DNA of 45,016 nt, taken from positions 1-45,016 of the forward strand of contig JAHELJ010000031.1 of assembly GCA_024644235.1 (NCBI GenBank). Direction: 5' to 3'. The stretch's first letter is position 1. Every line of letters begins with the position of its first letter. Positions 19,633 to 27,089 of this stretch are shown piece by piece. Under the pieces are notes generated by a model. It made no database searches. It saw only the letters and a program-made list of their open reading frames with translations, and was not told the DNA's origin. The position numbers and the translations under genes are program-made. The stretch is from Lewinellaceae bacterium. Lineage in GTDB: Bacteria > Bacteroidota > Bacteroidia > Chitinophagales > Saprospiraceae.

Positions 19633-21588
19633 ATGGATTGGACGACTTACTCCCGCTTTGTTTTGCAGTTGGCAATCATTGCTTCCTTGATCGGATGTGG
19701 ATCGAATGAGATTCAAACTACGGATGAATCATCTTGGAACTGGAAGAGTTATGCCAGCGATAAGGCCAGCTCAAAATACTCACCGCTTTCCCAGATCAAT
19801 AAAGAAAATTTCAAAGACCTGACTATTGCTTGGAAGTGGGAATCGCCAGATCAAAAGATCTTGGCAGACAATTCAGATTTGCATACCTGGGTTTGGGAAT
19901 CCACTCCACTAGTCATAGATGGAGTGCTTTACACCAGCACTTCCATGTCACAAGTAGCTGCAATAAATGCGGTGACTGGTGAAACACTTTGGATTTATGA
20001 CCCGGAATCGTGGAAGAATGGTATTCCTTCTAATGCTGGATTTGCACATCGGGGAGTGGAATATTGGGAAAGTGGAAATGACAAGAGAATCATCATTGGT
20101 ACCGTAGATGGATATCTGATTGCACTGAATGCAATCAATGGTGAACTGATTTCAACATTTGGAGAAAATGGAAGAGTTGATCTAACCAAAGGTTTGAGTC
20201 GTGAGGTATCGAGGAATCTTTATGGGATGTCATCTCCTCCGATAATCACCAGAGATGTTATCATCACCGGGTCAAAAGTTCATGATGTACCTGTGTCTGA
20301 GATAATGCCTCCGGGTGATGTTAGGGGTTTTGACGTGCGCAATGGAGAGCAGCTTTGGACGTTTCATTCCATTCCACACGAGGGAGAATTTGGCTGGGAG
20401 ACCTGGCAGAATGAGTCTTGGAAAACTATTGGTTCGGCTAATGCATGGACGATGTTGAGTGCAGATGAAGAATTGGGTTACGTCTATATTCCCTTTAGCA
20501 CGCCACAAAATGATTTTTATGGTGGCAACAGACACGGTGATGGTCTTTTTGGAGAGACTTTAGTCTGTCTGGATGCGCAAACCGGAGAGCGAATCTGGCA
20601 TTTTCAAATTGCTCATCATGGAATTTGGGATTATGACTTGCCTGCCGCTCCCAATTTGATTGATGTAAATGTTAATGGAGAAAACATCAAAGGAATTGCA
20701 CAGGCAACCAAGCAAGCATTTCTGTTTGTGTCGGATAGAGTGACGGGCGAACCAATATGGCCCATTGAGGAAAAGCCCGTACCGCAATCTAACATTACCG
20801 GTGAGAAGACATCAGCCACCCAACCCTTTCCGACGAGACCATTGCCTTATGACAGACAGGGTGTTTCATTAGAAGAGGTGAATGACCTCACACCCGAATT
20901 GAAGGAAAAAGCTTTGGAAATCCTGAAAAATTACCACTATGGACCTATCTACACACCTCATGTTTTGGATAAACCGACTATCATGTTGCCTGGCTGGGCG
21001 GGTGGCTCCAGTTGGGCTGGAGCAGCCTTCGACCCTGAAACGGGGATTGCCTATATCTCATCGATTATTTATCCTTTGCAGATTAGAATGGTCGACTCCC
21101 CATCCCAGTTGCCACATGCTGTAGTAGGTATCCCATCCCCTTTGGAAACGATGGATGGAATACCGATCTGGAAACCACCGTATGGAAGGGTCACGGCTAT
21201 TGACCTGAATACCGGTGATCACCGCTGGATGTCTCCATTGGGTGATATTTCCCGGGCTCATGAAGAGCTGAAGAATCTCGATATTCCACCAACGGGCAGA
21301 CCTTCAAGAGGACATATGTTACTGACCAAGAGTCTATTGATTGTGGGACAGGAGGGTAATACCCAGAGGCAGGAGGGTGGGCAAAGAGAATTTGTGTCTT
21401 TTGAACCAAGTTTAGTTGCTTTCGATAAACAGACCGGAGAAATGATCGGGGAAGTTCCTTTGCCGCAGAATGCCACTGCAGCTCCCATGACCTATGTGGT
21501 CGGGGGAGAACAATTTATTGCCGTTGCAACTGGTGGTGCAAGTATGCCCGCAGAGTTAATTGTACTTAGTCTTCAGGAGATTGACTAA
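19633..21588 (+). CDS. PQQ-dependent dehydrogenase lipoprotein
   Basis: 651 residues starting at the ATG at 19633. Residues 1-22 end in LIGC, a good lipobox, so it is probably an outer- or inner-membrane-anchored lipoprotein facing the periplasm. The rest is an eight-bladed quinoprotein propeller of the glucose/quinate-dehydrogenase group: SSKYSPLSQINKENFKDL, SQVAAINAVTGETLW, HHGIWDYDLPAAPNL, PLPYDRQG, PGWAGGSSWAGAAFDPETG, GRVTAIDLNTGDHRW. There is no N-terminal five-helix membrane domain of Gcd type and no fused cytochrome. It would oxidise an alcohol, sugar or aldehyde and pass electrons to a partner that is not in the window. It is the last gene of the cluster. Confidence 0.92.
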   Translation: MDWTTYSRFVLQLAIIASLIGCGSNEIQTTDESSWNWKSYASDKASSKYSPLSQINKENFKDLTIAWKWESPDQKILADNSDLHTWVWESTPLVIDGVLYTSTSMSQVAAINAVTGETLWIYDPESWKNGIPSNAGFAHRGVEYWESGNDKRIIIGTVDGYLIALNAINGELISTFGENGRVDLTKGLSREVSRNLYGMSSPPIITRDVIITGSKVHDVPVSEIMPPGDVRGFDVRNGEQLWTFHSIPHEGEFGWETWQNESWKTIGSANAWTMLSADEELGYVYIPFSTPQNDFYGGNRHGDGLFGETLVCLDAQTGERIWHFQIAHHGIWDYDLPAAPNLIDVNVNGENIKGIAQATKQAFLFVSDRVTGEPIWPIEEKPVPQSNITGEKTSATQPFPTRPLPYDRQGVSLEEVNDLTPELKEKALEILKNYHYGPIYTPHVLDKPTIMLPGWAGGSSWAGAAFDPETGIAYISSIIYPLQIRMVDSPSQLPHAVVGIPSPLETMDGIPIWKPPYGRVTAIDLNTGDHRWMSPLGDISRAHEELKNLDIPPTGRPSRGHMLLTKSLLIVGQEGNTQRQEGGQREFVSFEPSLVAFDKQTGEMIGEVPLPQNATAAPMTYVVGGEQFIAVATGGASMPAELIVLSLQEID

Positions 21589-21594
21589 TTGTAT

Positions 21595-21720
21595 TTATAG
21601 AAAACTGTACAAGAAATCGACAGAACCTCTTTGATGTCTAGCTAGTCTTTGATCAACGTCTTTGATACAACCGGTGTAATAATTATTGTCATGACACTTC
21701 AGGGTGTAGACATAGAAAGG
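21595..21720 (-). pseudogene. Truncated GIY-YIG nuclease remnant next to tRNA-Asp
   Basis: About 41 residues of a UvrC-type GIY-YIG domain: PFYVYTLKCHDNNYYTG, then DVDQRLARHQRG, which holds the first two strands and the first helix with the conserved Arg. The frame then stops after SVDFLYSFL, so the second half of the fold, including the catalytic Glu, is missing. No start codon lies between the tRNA and the domain; the frame is open back through the tRNA gene, where a false N terminus would be translated. It lies 6 bases after the PQQ gene stop, on the opposite strand. It is most likely a decayed GIY-YIG gene of the kind often found beside tRNAs in this phylum. Confidence 0.6.
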
Positions 21721-21787
21721 TTGATCTGGCGGTCTTTGACCGCTCTCGTAGAGTTCAAATTTCAATGGAGATAGGAATTTAATAGCA

Positions 21788-21828
21788 CGCCTTCGCTCCT
21801 TATTCAGGAGCTTCGACGAGCGAAGGCG
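21788..21828 (-). repeat. Perfect 11-bp palindrome abutting the tRNA-Asp 3' end (REP-like hairpin)
   Basis: Arms 21788-21798 (CGCCTTCGCTC) and 21818-21828 (GAGCGAAGGCG) pair perfectly. Inside, CTCCT and AGGAG (21796-21810) form a second stem. One arm overlaps the last two bases of the tRNA gene. On the tRNA strand the stem is followed by a mixed sequence rather than a T run, so it may act as a processing or termination stem or be a mobile palindrome. Confidence 0.7.
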
Positions 21829-21901
21829 GTCCGGACGGGACTCGAACCCGCGACCCCATGCGTGACAGGCATGTATTCTAACCAAACTGAACTACCGGAC
21901 C
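21827..21901 (-). tRNA. tRNA-Asp (anticodon GUC)
   Basis: On the minus strand the gene folds as a standard cloverleaf. The acceptor is GGTCCGG paired with CCGGACC, and the discriminator G is at 21827. The D arm has AGTTTGGTTAGAA. The anticodon stem CATGC/GCATG has the loop CTGTCAC, giving anticodon GTC. The T arm is CGGGTTCGAGTCCCG. CCA is not encoded. Length 75. A well-formed promoter lies about 55 bases upstream. Confidence 0.97.
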
Positions 21902-21955
21902 GTTGCTGACAAAAAATTCTGATGTCAGATTCTCAATACTTTTTATTGAGGTATG

Positions 21956-21986
21956 CAAATGTAGCAACGATTTTTAATACGGGCAA
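21956..21986 (-). promoter_or_regulatory. Promoter of tRNA-Asp
   Basis: Minus strand: TTG (21984-21986), 20 bases, TACATTTG (21956-21963). This is an exact match to the Bacteroidota -33 / -7 pattern at ideal spacing. The transcript would begin near 21950 with a leader of about 50 bases that contains a perfect 7-bp stem (CTCAATA / TATTGAG). Confidence 0.72.
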
Positions 21987-22056
21987 CTTCTAGATGGCAA
22001 ATAAGAGATCATACTCAGGCAAAGCATATAATGATGATCGCTGAACCAGATAGGCA

Positions 22057-22064
22057 TAGTTTTG
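22057..22064 (+). promoter_or_regulatory. Candidate -7 element for accA
   Basis: TAGTTTTG matches TAnnTTTG and lies 36 bases before the ATG at 22100. No clear TTG is seen about 20 bases upstream, so this is a partial match. Confidence 0.4.
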
Positions 22065-22099
22065 CTACATTTATTATAGATAACCTGGGCTTTTGACCT

Positions 22100-23101
22100 A
22101 TGCAATATCAAAAGCCAAAACTTACGCAAATGGTTTTCTTAGAGTTTGAAAAACCTCTTGAGAGTCTTTACGAACAGCTTGACAAGATCAAACAAGTCGG
22201 TCAAGAGGGTGACCTGGATGTAGGACCGATGATCTCAGAGCTGGAAACCAAGATCCAGAAGAAGAAGAAAGAGATCTATGGATCTCTGACTGGTTGGCAA
22301 AAGGTACAACTATCACGACATCCTGAGCGACCCTATACTTTGTACTATATCCGGCATATCTGTGACTTATTCATTGAACTTCATGGCGACCGAAACTTTC
22401 GAGATGATAAAGCGATCGTTGGAGGATTGGCTAAAATTGATGGTCAGCGCCTGGTCATCCTGGGACATCAGAAGGGCGTGAATACAAAGATGCGGCAGTA
22501 CCGCAATTTTGGTATGGCAAACCCGGAAGGTTATCGCAAGTCGCTCCGGCTCATGAAGTTGGCTGAGAAATTTGGGATGCCAGTGGTATGCCTGATTGAC
22601 ACTCCCGGTGCCTATCCGGGGATCGAAGCAGAAGAGCGCGGTCAGGCTGAAGCGATTGCCCGCAACTTGTTTGAAATGGCTCAATTGGAAACCCCGATTA
22701 TTTGCTATGTGATCGGTGAAGGGGCTTCGGGTGGAGCGATTGGTATCGGTGTGGGAGATGCGGTGTACATGTTTGAAAATACCTGGTACTCGGTAATTAG
22801 TCCGGAGTCATGCTCATCCATATTGTGGCGCAGCTGGGATTTTAAAGAGCAAGCAGCAGAAGCCCTCAAATTGACTGCTGATCACATGCATGAGTTTGGC
22901 CTGGTCGATGGCATTGTGAAAGAGCCCTTAGGAGGTGCTCATTCTGATCGAGAGGGAATGGCAGCCACTTTGAAAAAACACATCAAGCAAATGATTAGGG
23001 AACTAAAAAAAATACCCACTGACGAACTAATCGAGAATCGAATAAACAAGTACCGGCATATGGGCAAATTCCGGGAAATAGTTACCAGTGTCGAGGAATG
23101 A
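22100..23101 (+). CDS. accA: Acetyl-CoA carboxylase carboxyltransferase subunit alpha
   Basis: 333 residues. Family marks: [18 protein letters not shown] at the N terminus, [97 protein letters not shown] and the Ser-rich [13 protein letters not shown]. It joins with AccD to move the carboxyl group from biotin to acetyl-CoA, the first step of fatty-acid synthesis. Many relatives begin near the second Met (ATG at 22130), which is also possible here. Its stop overlaps the start of the next gene (ATGA). Confidence 0.97.
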   Translation: MQYQKPKLTQMVFLEFEKPLESLYEQLDKIKQVGQEGDLDVGPMISELETKIQKKKKEIYGSLTGWQKVQLSRHPERPYTLYYIRHICDLFIELHGDRNFRDDKAIVGGLAKIDGQRLVILGHQKGVNTKMRQYRNFGMANPEGYRKSLRLMKLAEKFGMPVVCLIDTPGAYPGIEAEERGQAEAIARNLFEMAQLETPIICYVIGEGASGGAIGIGVGDAVYMFENTWYSVISPESCSSILWRSWDFKEQAAEALKLTADHMHEFGLVDGIVKEPLGGAHSDREGMAATLKKHIKQMIRELKKIPTDELIENRINKYRHMGKFREIVTSVEE

Positions 23102-23619
23102 AATGGCTGCGAAGCATAGCCGATTGGTTTTTGCTGCAATATCTCCGGAATAAGTCATTTCAAGATTCCAAAAATTCAACCAAGTCCGGACTTGTTGCCC
23201 TCATATTTTCCGGAGATCATCTTCCAGAACAACAAATTGCAATTGAATTGAGCAGTAAGATTCAAAAAGAAATGAATCTTCGAGTTTATCCTCTTGCCTT
23301 CATCAATAAGAAGCTGGATCCAAATGTGACCTTCTCATTTCCCCATATCAGTTTGGAGGATGTGGGAGCCAAGCTGTTTCCAACAAGCAAGAATCTTGAC
23401 CTTTTCCTGCAAAGAGATTACGATTACCTCCTGAATCTGGATACACACAACTATCCGATCCTCCACTATATAAGTAAACAGACAAAAGCCCGGCATAAAC
23501 TTGCCATCAATCCAAGATTACCTAGATTATATGATGTGGTTCTTAGAGGACAGATCGAATCCGGCGATGATACATATATCGAGAAAACATTGGATATCTT
23601 TAGAAAAACATATGCTTGA
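23098..23619 (+). CDS. DUF6913-like conserved Bacteroidota protein
   Basis: 173 residues. There is no signal peptide; the first 20 residues are amphipathic and basic. Recognisable stretches are [22 protein letters not shown], the FINKK/FPHIS region and [23 protein letters not shown], followed by [16 protein letters not shown]. It matches my memory of DUF6913 proteins encoded just before dapA in many Bacteroidota, but no function is known. It overlaps accA by four bases and ends 2 bases before the dapA ATG, so the three genes are translationally coupled. Confidence 0.82.
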   Translation: MKWLRSIADWFLLQYLRNKSFQDSKNSTKSGLVALIFSGDHLPEQQIAIELSSKIQKEMNLRVYPLAFINKKLDPNVTFSFPHISLEDVGAKLFPTSKNLDLFLQRDYDYLLNLDTHNYPILHYISKQTKARHKLAINPRLPRLYDVVLRGQIESGDDTYIEKTLDIFRKTYA

Positions 23620-23621
23620 CC

Positions 23622-24512
23622 ATGCAACAGGAGCTTAAAGGAACCGGAGTTGCTTTGGTTACACCTTTTACTCAGGGAGAAGTGGATTATGAAGCGCTCA
23701 CACGAATCATTGAGCATGTGATCCATGGTGGGGTGGAGTACCTGGTCTGCCTGGGTACCACTGGCGAAGCCAGTACAATCACACTTGATGAGTCGCGCTC
23801 GGTTCTGGAAACCTTTATTAAGGTGAATGATGGTCGGGTGCCGATCGTTCTTGGAACACTGGGAGGAAATGATACAGCTGCCCTGATCAGGAGAATCTCG
23901 GAATTTGACTTGGATGGAGTATCCGCATTTCTATCAGCAAGTCCGGCATATAATAAACCGAGCCAGGAGGGGATTTTTCAACACTATCGCGCCCTCTCTG
24001 ATCATTCTCCATTACCGATACTTATCTACAATGTGCCGGGTCGTACGTGCAGCAATATTACAGCGGAGACTACCCTTCGAATTGCTGAGCATTGCGAGCG
24101 GGTTATAGGTGTTAAGGATGCTTCAGCAGACATGACGCAGGTCTCAAAAATAGCCAAGTATAAGCCTTCCGATTTTCTTCTGCTTTCGGGTGACGATCCA
24201 ACTACTCTAAGTACGATTGCCTGTGGTGGGGAAGGAGTGATTTCTGTCATTGCCAATGCCTTTCCCAGACAGTTTAGCGATATGGTTCGGGCAGCGATGG
24301 CAGGAGATTATACTGGAGCACTCAAGCTGCATCAAAAGCTTCTTGACATCCATCAATGGTTGTACATCGAGGGGAATCCCACCGGGATAAAAGCAGCAAT
24401 GAACATATTGGACTTGTGCAGTGCTGAGATGCGTCTACCTCTCGTTTCGATGACCCCGGAAAGGTTGAGATCTCTAAGAGATGCGATGGATCAGATGGGG
24501 ACAAAAAAATAA
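23622..24512 (+). CDS. dapA: 4-hydroxy-tetrahydrodipicolinate synthase
   Basis: 296 residues from the ATG at 23622; a TTG at 23616 in frame overlaps the previous stop and is less likely. TIM barrel of the DHDPS/NAL class with CLGTTGEAST (Thr46/47), YNVPGRT (Tyr136), GVKDAS (Schiff-base Lys165) and the C-terminal NPTGIKAAM region, which together fit true DapA. It condenses pyruvate with aspartate semialdehyde for lysine and diaminopimelate synthesis. Unusually, its last codons and stop (ACAAAAAAATAA) coincide with the T tract of a minus-strand terminator, and the GGGGACAAAAAAATAAGGCT stretch recurs almost unchanged near 24,690. Confidence 0.96.
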   Translation: MQQELKGTGVALVTPFTQGEVDYEALTRIIEHVIHGGVEYLVCLGTTGEASTITLDESRSVLETFIKVNDGRVPIVLGTLGGNDTAALIRRISEFDLDGVSAFLSASPAYNKPSQEGIFQHYRALSDHSPLPILIYNVPGRTCSNITAETTLRIAEHCERVIGVKDASADMTQVSKIAKYKPSDFLLLSGDDPTTLSTIACGGEGVISVIANAFPRQFSDMVRAAMAGDYTGALKLHQKLLDIHQWLYIEGNPTGIKAAMNILDLCSAEMRLPLVSMTPERLRSLRDAMDQMGTKK

Positions 24513-24534
24513 GGCTACCTCCCACAGCAGCCTT
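24503..24534 (-). terminator. Intrinsic terminator, repeat copy 1 (minus strand)
   Basis: Minus strand: AAGGCTGC, 8-base loop, GTAGCCTT, then A and seven T. The stem keeps eight pairs (one G-T wobble), although its loop and one arm differ from copies 2 and 3. The T tract overlaps the dapA stop codon. Confidence 0.7.
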
Positions 24535-24647
24535 AGAAAACCATAGTTATCCCGATCAAAAAATTCTTTTACAATTTTTATTTGCTTTCATCTTTAGGAC
24601 GCTACCCAACATTAAAGTCACAAACCAGAACAACAAATTAATTGACT
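24503..24647 (-). ncRNA. Putative small RNA, copy 1 of 3
   Basis: A promoter-like TTG (24679-24681), 17 bases, TAATTTTG (24654-24661) on the minus strand precedes a region of about 140 bases ending in the terminator at 24503-24534. The 3' half (24531-24590) is almost identical to copy 2 apart from one T indel and has no conserved reading frame. The 5' part is diverged. The 3' end runs antisense into dapA. The start is inferred, not seen. Confidence 0.5.
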
Positions 24648-24693
24648 CGAAGTCAAAATTAATCTCTCTATCCTTTCACAAGTATTTTGGGGC

Positions 24694-24725
24694 AAAAAAA
24701 TAAGGCTGCTTCTTTAAGCAGCCTT
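24694..24725 (-). terminator. Intrinsic terminator, repeat copy 2 (minus strand)
   Basis: Minus strand: AAGGCTGC, loop TTAAAGAA, GCAGCCTT (24702-24725), then A and seven T (24694-24700). Perfect 8-bp stem. Confidence 0.8.
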
Positions 24726-24820
24726 AGAAAACCATAGTTATCCCGATCAAAAAATTCTTTTACAATTTTTATTTTGCTTTCAGTTATAAGACGTCTGATC
24801 GGTCCGTCCCCACAAAAGCA
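24694..24820 (-). ncRNA. Putative small RNA, copy 2 of 3
   Basis: Ends at the terminator at 24694-24725. The conserved 3' block (24718-24782) matches copy 1 closely. The block GGGATAACTATGGTTTTCTAAGG next to the stem (shown here in part) is the same in all three copies. A weak promoter-like TTTTTTG, 16 bases, TGCTTTTG lies upstream near 24,805-24,835. The 5' end is uncertain. Confidence 0.48.
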
Positions 24821-24896
24821 TTAACTAATTTTTTGACAAAAAATTAATCTGATATTTTTGTCGAATATATAATGGCTTGGTCTTTCAAGTAATAAG

Positions 24897-24930
24897 AAAA
24901 AAAAATAAGGCTGCTTCTTTAAGCAGCCTT
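24897..24930 (-). terminator. Intrinsic terminator, repeat copy 3 (minus strand)
   Basis: Minus strand: AAGGCTGC, loop TTAAAGAA, GCAGCCTT (24907-24930), A, then nine T (24897-24905). It is identical in stem and loop to copy 2. It would also end any transcript reading out of the aminopeptidase gene. Confidence 0.8.
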
Positions 24931-25110
24931 AGAAAACCATAGTTATCCCGATCAAAAAACTCTTTCGGTTCCTTTTGGAATAAAAATTATTCTTTAACTG
25001 CTGGCACTTTTCGATGCCACTTGGCGGGTTTCATTCGTGGCAATTATCCTAAAAAGGATATGTCGTAAAGACAATCTCGGTAGTTCAAATACAATGCCAA
25101 GATTTTTTGT
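24897..25110 (-). ncRNA. Putative structured RNA, copy 3 of 3
   Basis: Shares the hairpin and about 35 adjoining bases (to about 24,958) with copies 1 and 2, then differs completely. The unique 5' part has three stems: GAATAA/TTATTC (24978-24992), two stems competing for TGCCAC (25002-25042), and ATCCT/AGGAT (25046-25059). It may be an independent RNA or the processed 3' end of the aminopeptidase mRNA. The 5' end is a guess. Confidence 0.45.
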
Positions 25111-25271
25111 GGTAGAGATTGGTATTCTAATCTAAAAGCACTTCTTAAAGGGAGGAAATACCTATGACTTACATAAGCTTTTTACAATCCGTGAGCATGA
25201 CACTGGCAATGCCACTTAAAGTCAATAAGATATATAGTAAGCTTGTTTCTCATACCGCTGGGCAGCGTGAT

Positions 25272-26360
25272 TCAAATCAGGAATTTGCCAGATTCGTAGA
25301 TAAGCTCATCATCTGCAAAAATTTTTCCTCCATCCGACATATCCGCAATCATATCCCAATGGATAGGGGATTCATTTTTACCTCCGGTCTGAAAGTATGA
25401 CTGACCTACCGCCATATGAATCGTGCCTCCAATCTTTTCGTCGAAGAGTATATTCCCGGTGGGAATGCTAATGTTATAATTGGTACCAATGGCCACCTCG
25501 CCAAACCTCTTCGCTCCTGGGATAGCAAAGAGTTGGTCTAAGAATTCCTGTCCAGCAATTGCATTCCATTTCTTGACTTCTCCATTCTTGACTTCTAAGG
25601 TGATGCCTTGTATGGTATGGCCCATATATATTGAAGGAAAGTCAAAATGTACCGTCCCTTCCACGGAATCTTCAACTGCGGATGAATAAACCTCTCCTGA
25701 TGGCATATTGGTTTGACCGTCAGAATTGATCCATGTTCTTCCTTTTACAGAAAATCTAATATCTGTTCGATGGTTCAGATAGCGGACTTCAGAGACTTCA
25801 TTCAGAAAATCGACGATTCGGCTTTGTTCGTTACGTACCGCCACCCAGCTGGCAATAGGATCATCATCGTACAATCGACATGCGTTGTACACGAATCGTT
25901 GGTATTCTTCCAGCGACATGCCGGCTTGTTGAGCTGCAGCGTTGGTGGGGTATTGGCATAGGTTCCTTTTTAATGACCGGTCGGCAGTTCGTCTGAAATA
26001 GGTTTGATTCAGATCGGTTAAAGCTTTAGAGCGTATCCTCCTTTTTTCAGGATCGACACTTTGGTCATCTCTGAGATTAAAAGGAGCTTTTATCGCAAGA
26101 TATGCACTGAAGTTTTGCATGGCAGTTGCTAACATCGGGGAAATCCAGCTGAGTTGTTCATCATCACTTTCTTCGAAAAAGATCCGGTTGGCTTCCTGGA
26201 ACGAAAGGTCAACCACCACATGAGCTCCTTTTCGCAAAGCCAGGCGGTAGACCTCTTTGACCAAAGGTTCAGCCAAGGTCGTGGTCCGAATCAGTAGCTT
26301 GTCACCCTTCACAAGATCCAGACAATAGTTTACGAGCAAATTTGCGTAGCATTTTTCCAT
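25272..26360 (-). CDS. M29-family (AmpS-type) metalloaminopeptidase
   Basis: 362 residues. Recognisable family marks: an N-terminal YCLDLVKGDKLLIRTTTLAEPLV region; the metal-binding segment NMPSGEVYSSAVEDSVEG with the first Glu; FGEVAIGTNYNIS with a second Glu; and TIHMAVGQSY, then ESPIHWDMI and a final Asp. These match aminopeptidase T/AmpS, which removes N-terminal residues using two metal ions, probably in the cytoplasm as there is no signal peptide. It is preceded on the same strand by the LON-domain gene, 12 bases away, so the two are likely co-transcribed. Confidence 0.92.
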   Translation of the reverse strand: MEKCYANLLVNYCLDLVKGDKLLIRTTTLAEPLVKEVYRLALRKGAHVVVDLSFQEANRIFFEESDDEQLSWISPMLATAMQNFSAYLAIKAPFNLRDDQSVDPEKRRIRSKALTDLNQTYFRRTADRSLKRNLCQYPTNAAAQQAGMSLEEYQRFVYNACRLYDDDPIASWVAVRNEQSRIVDFLNEVSEVRYLNHRTDIRFSVKGRTWINSDGQTNMPSGEVYSSAVEDSVEGTVHFDFPSIYMGHTIQGITLEVKNGEVKKWNAIAGQEFLDQLFAIPGAKRFGEVAIGTNYNISIPTGNILFDEKIGGTIHMAVGQSYFQTGGKNESPIHWDMIADMSDGGKIFADDELIYESGKFLI

Positions 26361-26372
26361 GGTCTAAAAGTT

Positions 26373-27005
26373 TCAGACTTTGGGAGGTTGCAGGTTTAGG
26401 AATTGACCATTCATTTCAATATGTCGCCTAACTCTTTCAGCTTCACTAACTTTTGGAATAATCTGTACTAGATGCTGGAGTATTTTTTCTTGCCTTGAAG
26501 CGAGTGCCTGCAGTTGCAGGAGGTCGAATTCCTCCTCAATGGATAGACCGATCATCTTAGCAATCTGAAATAATGTCATTGCCTCAATCTGGTGCGGAGG
26601 CCTGCTTATTTTCATCAATTCGAACAATTCAGTGACTTTGCTTTTGATCGAATCGGTTGCCAGGCTGTCTTTCTTGTGCTCACCTTTCACGAGTTCTATG
26701 GTAGCTTCAGGGTACAGTTTGCCACTAGCCTTGGAGCGAAAGTCAAGCACTCTGAATAGATCCTCTCCCTCGCAAGCCACATCCAGTCTCCCATCATCAT
26801 ACTGCCGGACGATTTTGCTGATCTTCATCCGGGTTCCCAGATCTTGGAGTTTTCCGTCTATCACCGGAATGATGCCAAATTTCAAATCTTGTTGTACACA
26901 ATCCTGAAAAAGCTGTTTGTACCTGGGCTCGAATATATGTAATGGCAGTGGCAAACCAGGAAAAGCGACAACTTCTAGCGGGAACTGAGGCAGCACAAGT
27001 GCCAT
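26373..27005 (-). CDS. LON substrate-binding-domain protein
   Basis: 210 residues, made only of the N-terminal domain of Lon protease with no ATPase or protease part. Marks: FPLEVVAFPGLPLPLHIFEPRYKQLFQDC, IRQYDDGRLDVACEGEDLFRV-like strands (here VRQYDDGRLDVACEG) and a C-terminal helical part with RQEKILQHLVQIIPK. Stand-alone copies are common and unstudied; a role in substrate recognition or protein turnover is inferred from the domain. It sits beside an aminopeptidase, which fits a loose link to protein degradation. Confidence 0.9.
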   Translation of the reverse strand: MALVLPQFPLEVVAFPGLPLPLHIFEPRYKQLFQDCVQQDLKFGIIPVIDGKLQDLGTRMKISKIVRQYDDGRLDVACEGEDLFRVLDFRSKASGKLYPEATIELVKGEHKKDSLATDSIKSKVTELFELMKISRPPHQIEAMTLFQIAKMIGLSIEEEFDLLQLQALASRQEKILQHLVQIIPKVSEAERVRRHIEMNGQFLNLQPPKV

Positions 27006-27036
27006 GCCTGATTATTGATTATAGGGTTGATATTAA

Positions 27037-27067
27037 ATAAAAAAGCTGATCCCGGATGAGACCAGCT
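27037..27067 (-). terminator. Intrinsic terminator after the PUR-domain gene
   Basis: Minus strand: AGCTGGTC, 8-base loop, GATCAGCT with one G-T wobble (27044-27067), then TTTTTTATTT. Lies 23 bases past the stop of the PUR gene. Confidence 0.75.
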
Positions 27068-27089
27068 CCTATATTATTTGAAATGGCAT

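Larger units (their letters stand above)
24513..25271. other. 759-base convergent intergenic region with a triplicated element
   Basis: This gap between dapA (plus) and the M29 aminopeptidase (minus) holds three repeats with hairpins starting at 24511, 24702 and 24907 (spacing 191 and 205 bases), plus a hairpin-rich block at 24978-25059. No protein gene is supported. A short plus-strand frame at 25164 has a purine-rich stretch before it but runs antisense into the aminopeptidase. Confidence 0.75.

Noticed and set aside
21721-21885. N-terminal extension of the GIY-YIG frame starting inside the tRNA
   Set aside because: It is a translation of the tRNA-Asp gene and the palindrome, not protein-coding sequence.
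24530-24560. Three-codon frame ATG GTT TTC TAA in all three repeats, a possible leader peptide
   Set aside because: No downstream gene on that strand is regulated by it and no ribosome site is seen; chance within the conserved RNA block is simpler.
24503-24960. CRISPR array
   Set aside because: Only three repeats, about 190-205 bases apart, with unequal spacers and terminator structure; no cas genes nearby.
25164-25400. 78-residue plus-strand frame with a purine-rich stretch before its ATG
   Set aside because: More than half is antisense to the M29 aminopeptidase C terminus, the translation shows no recognisable pattern, and the phylum rarely relies on such ribosome sites.
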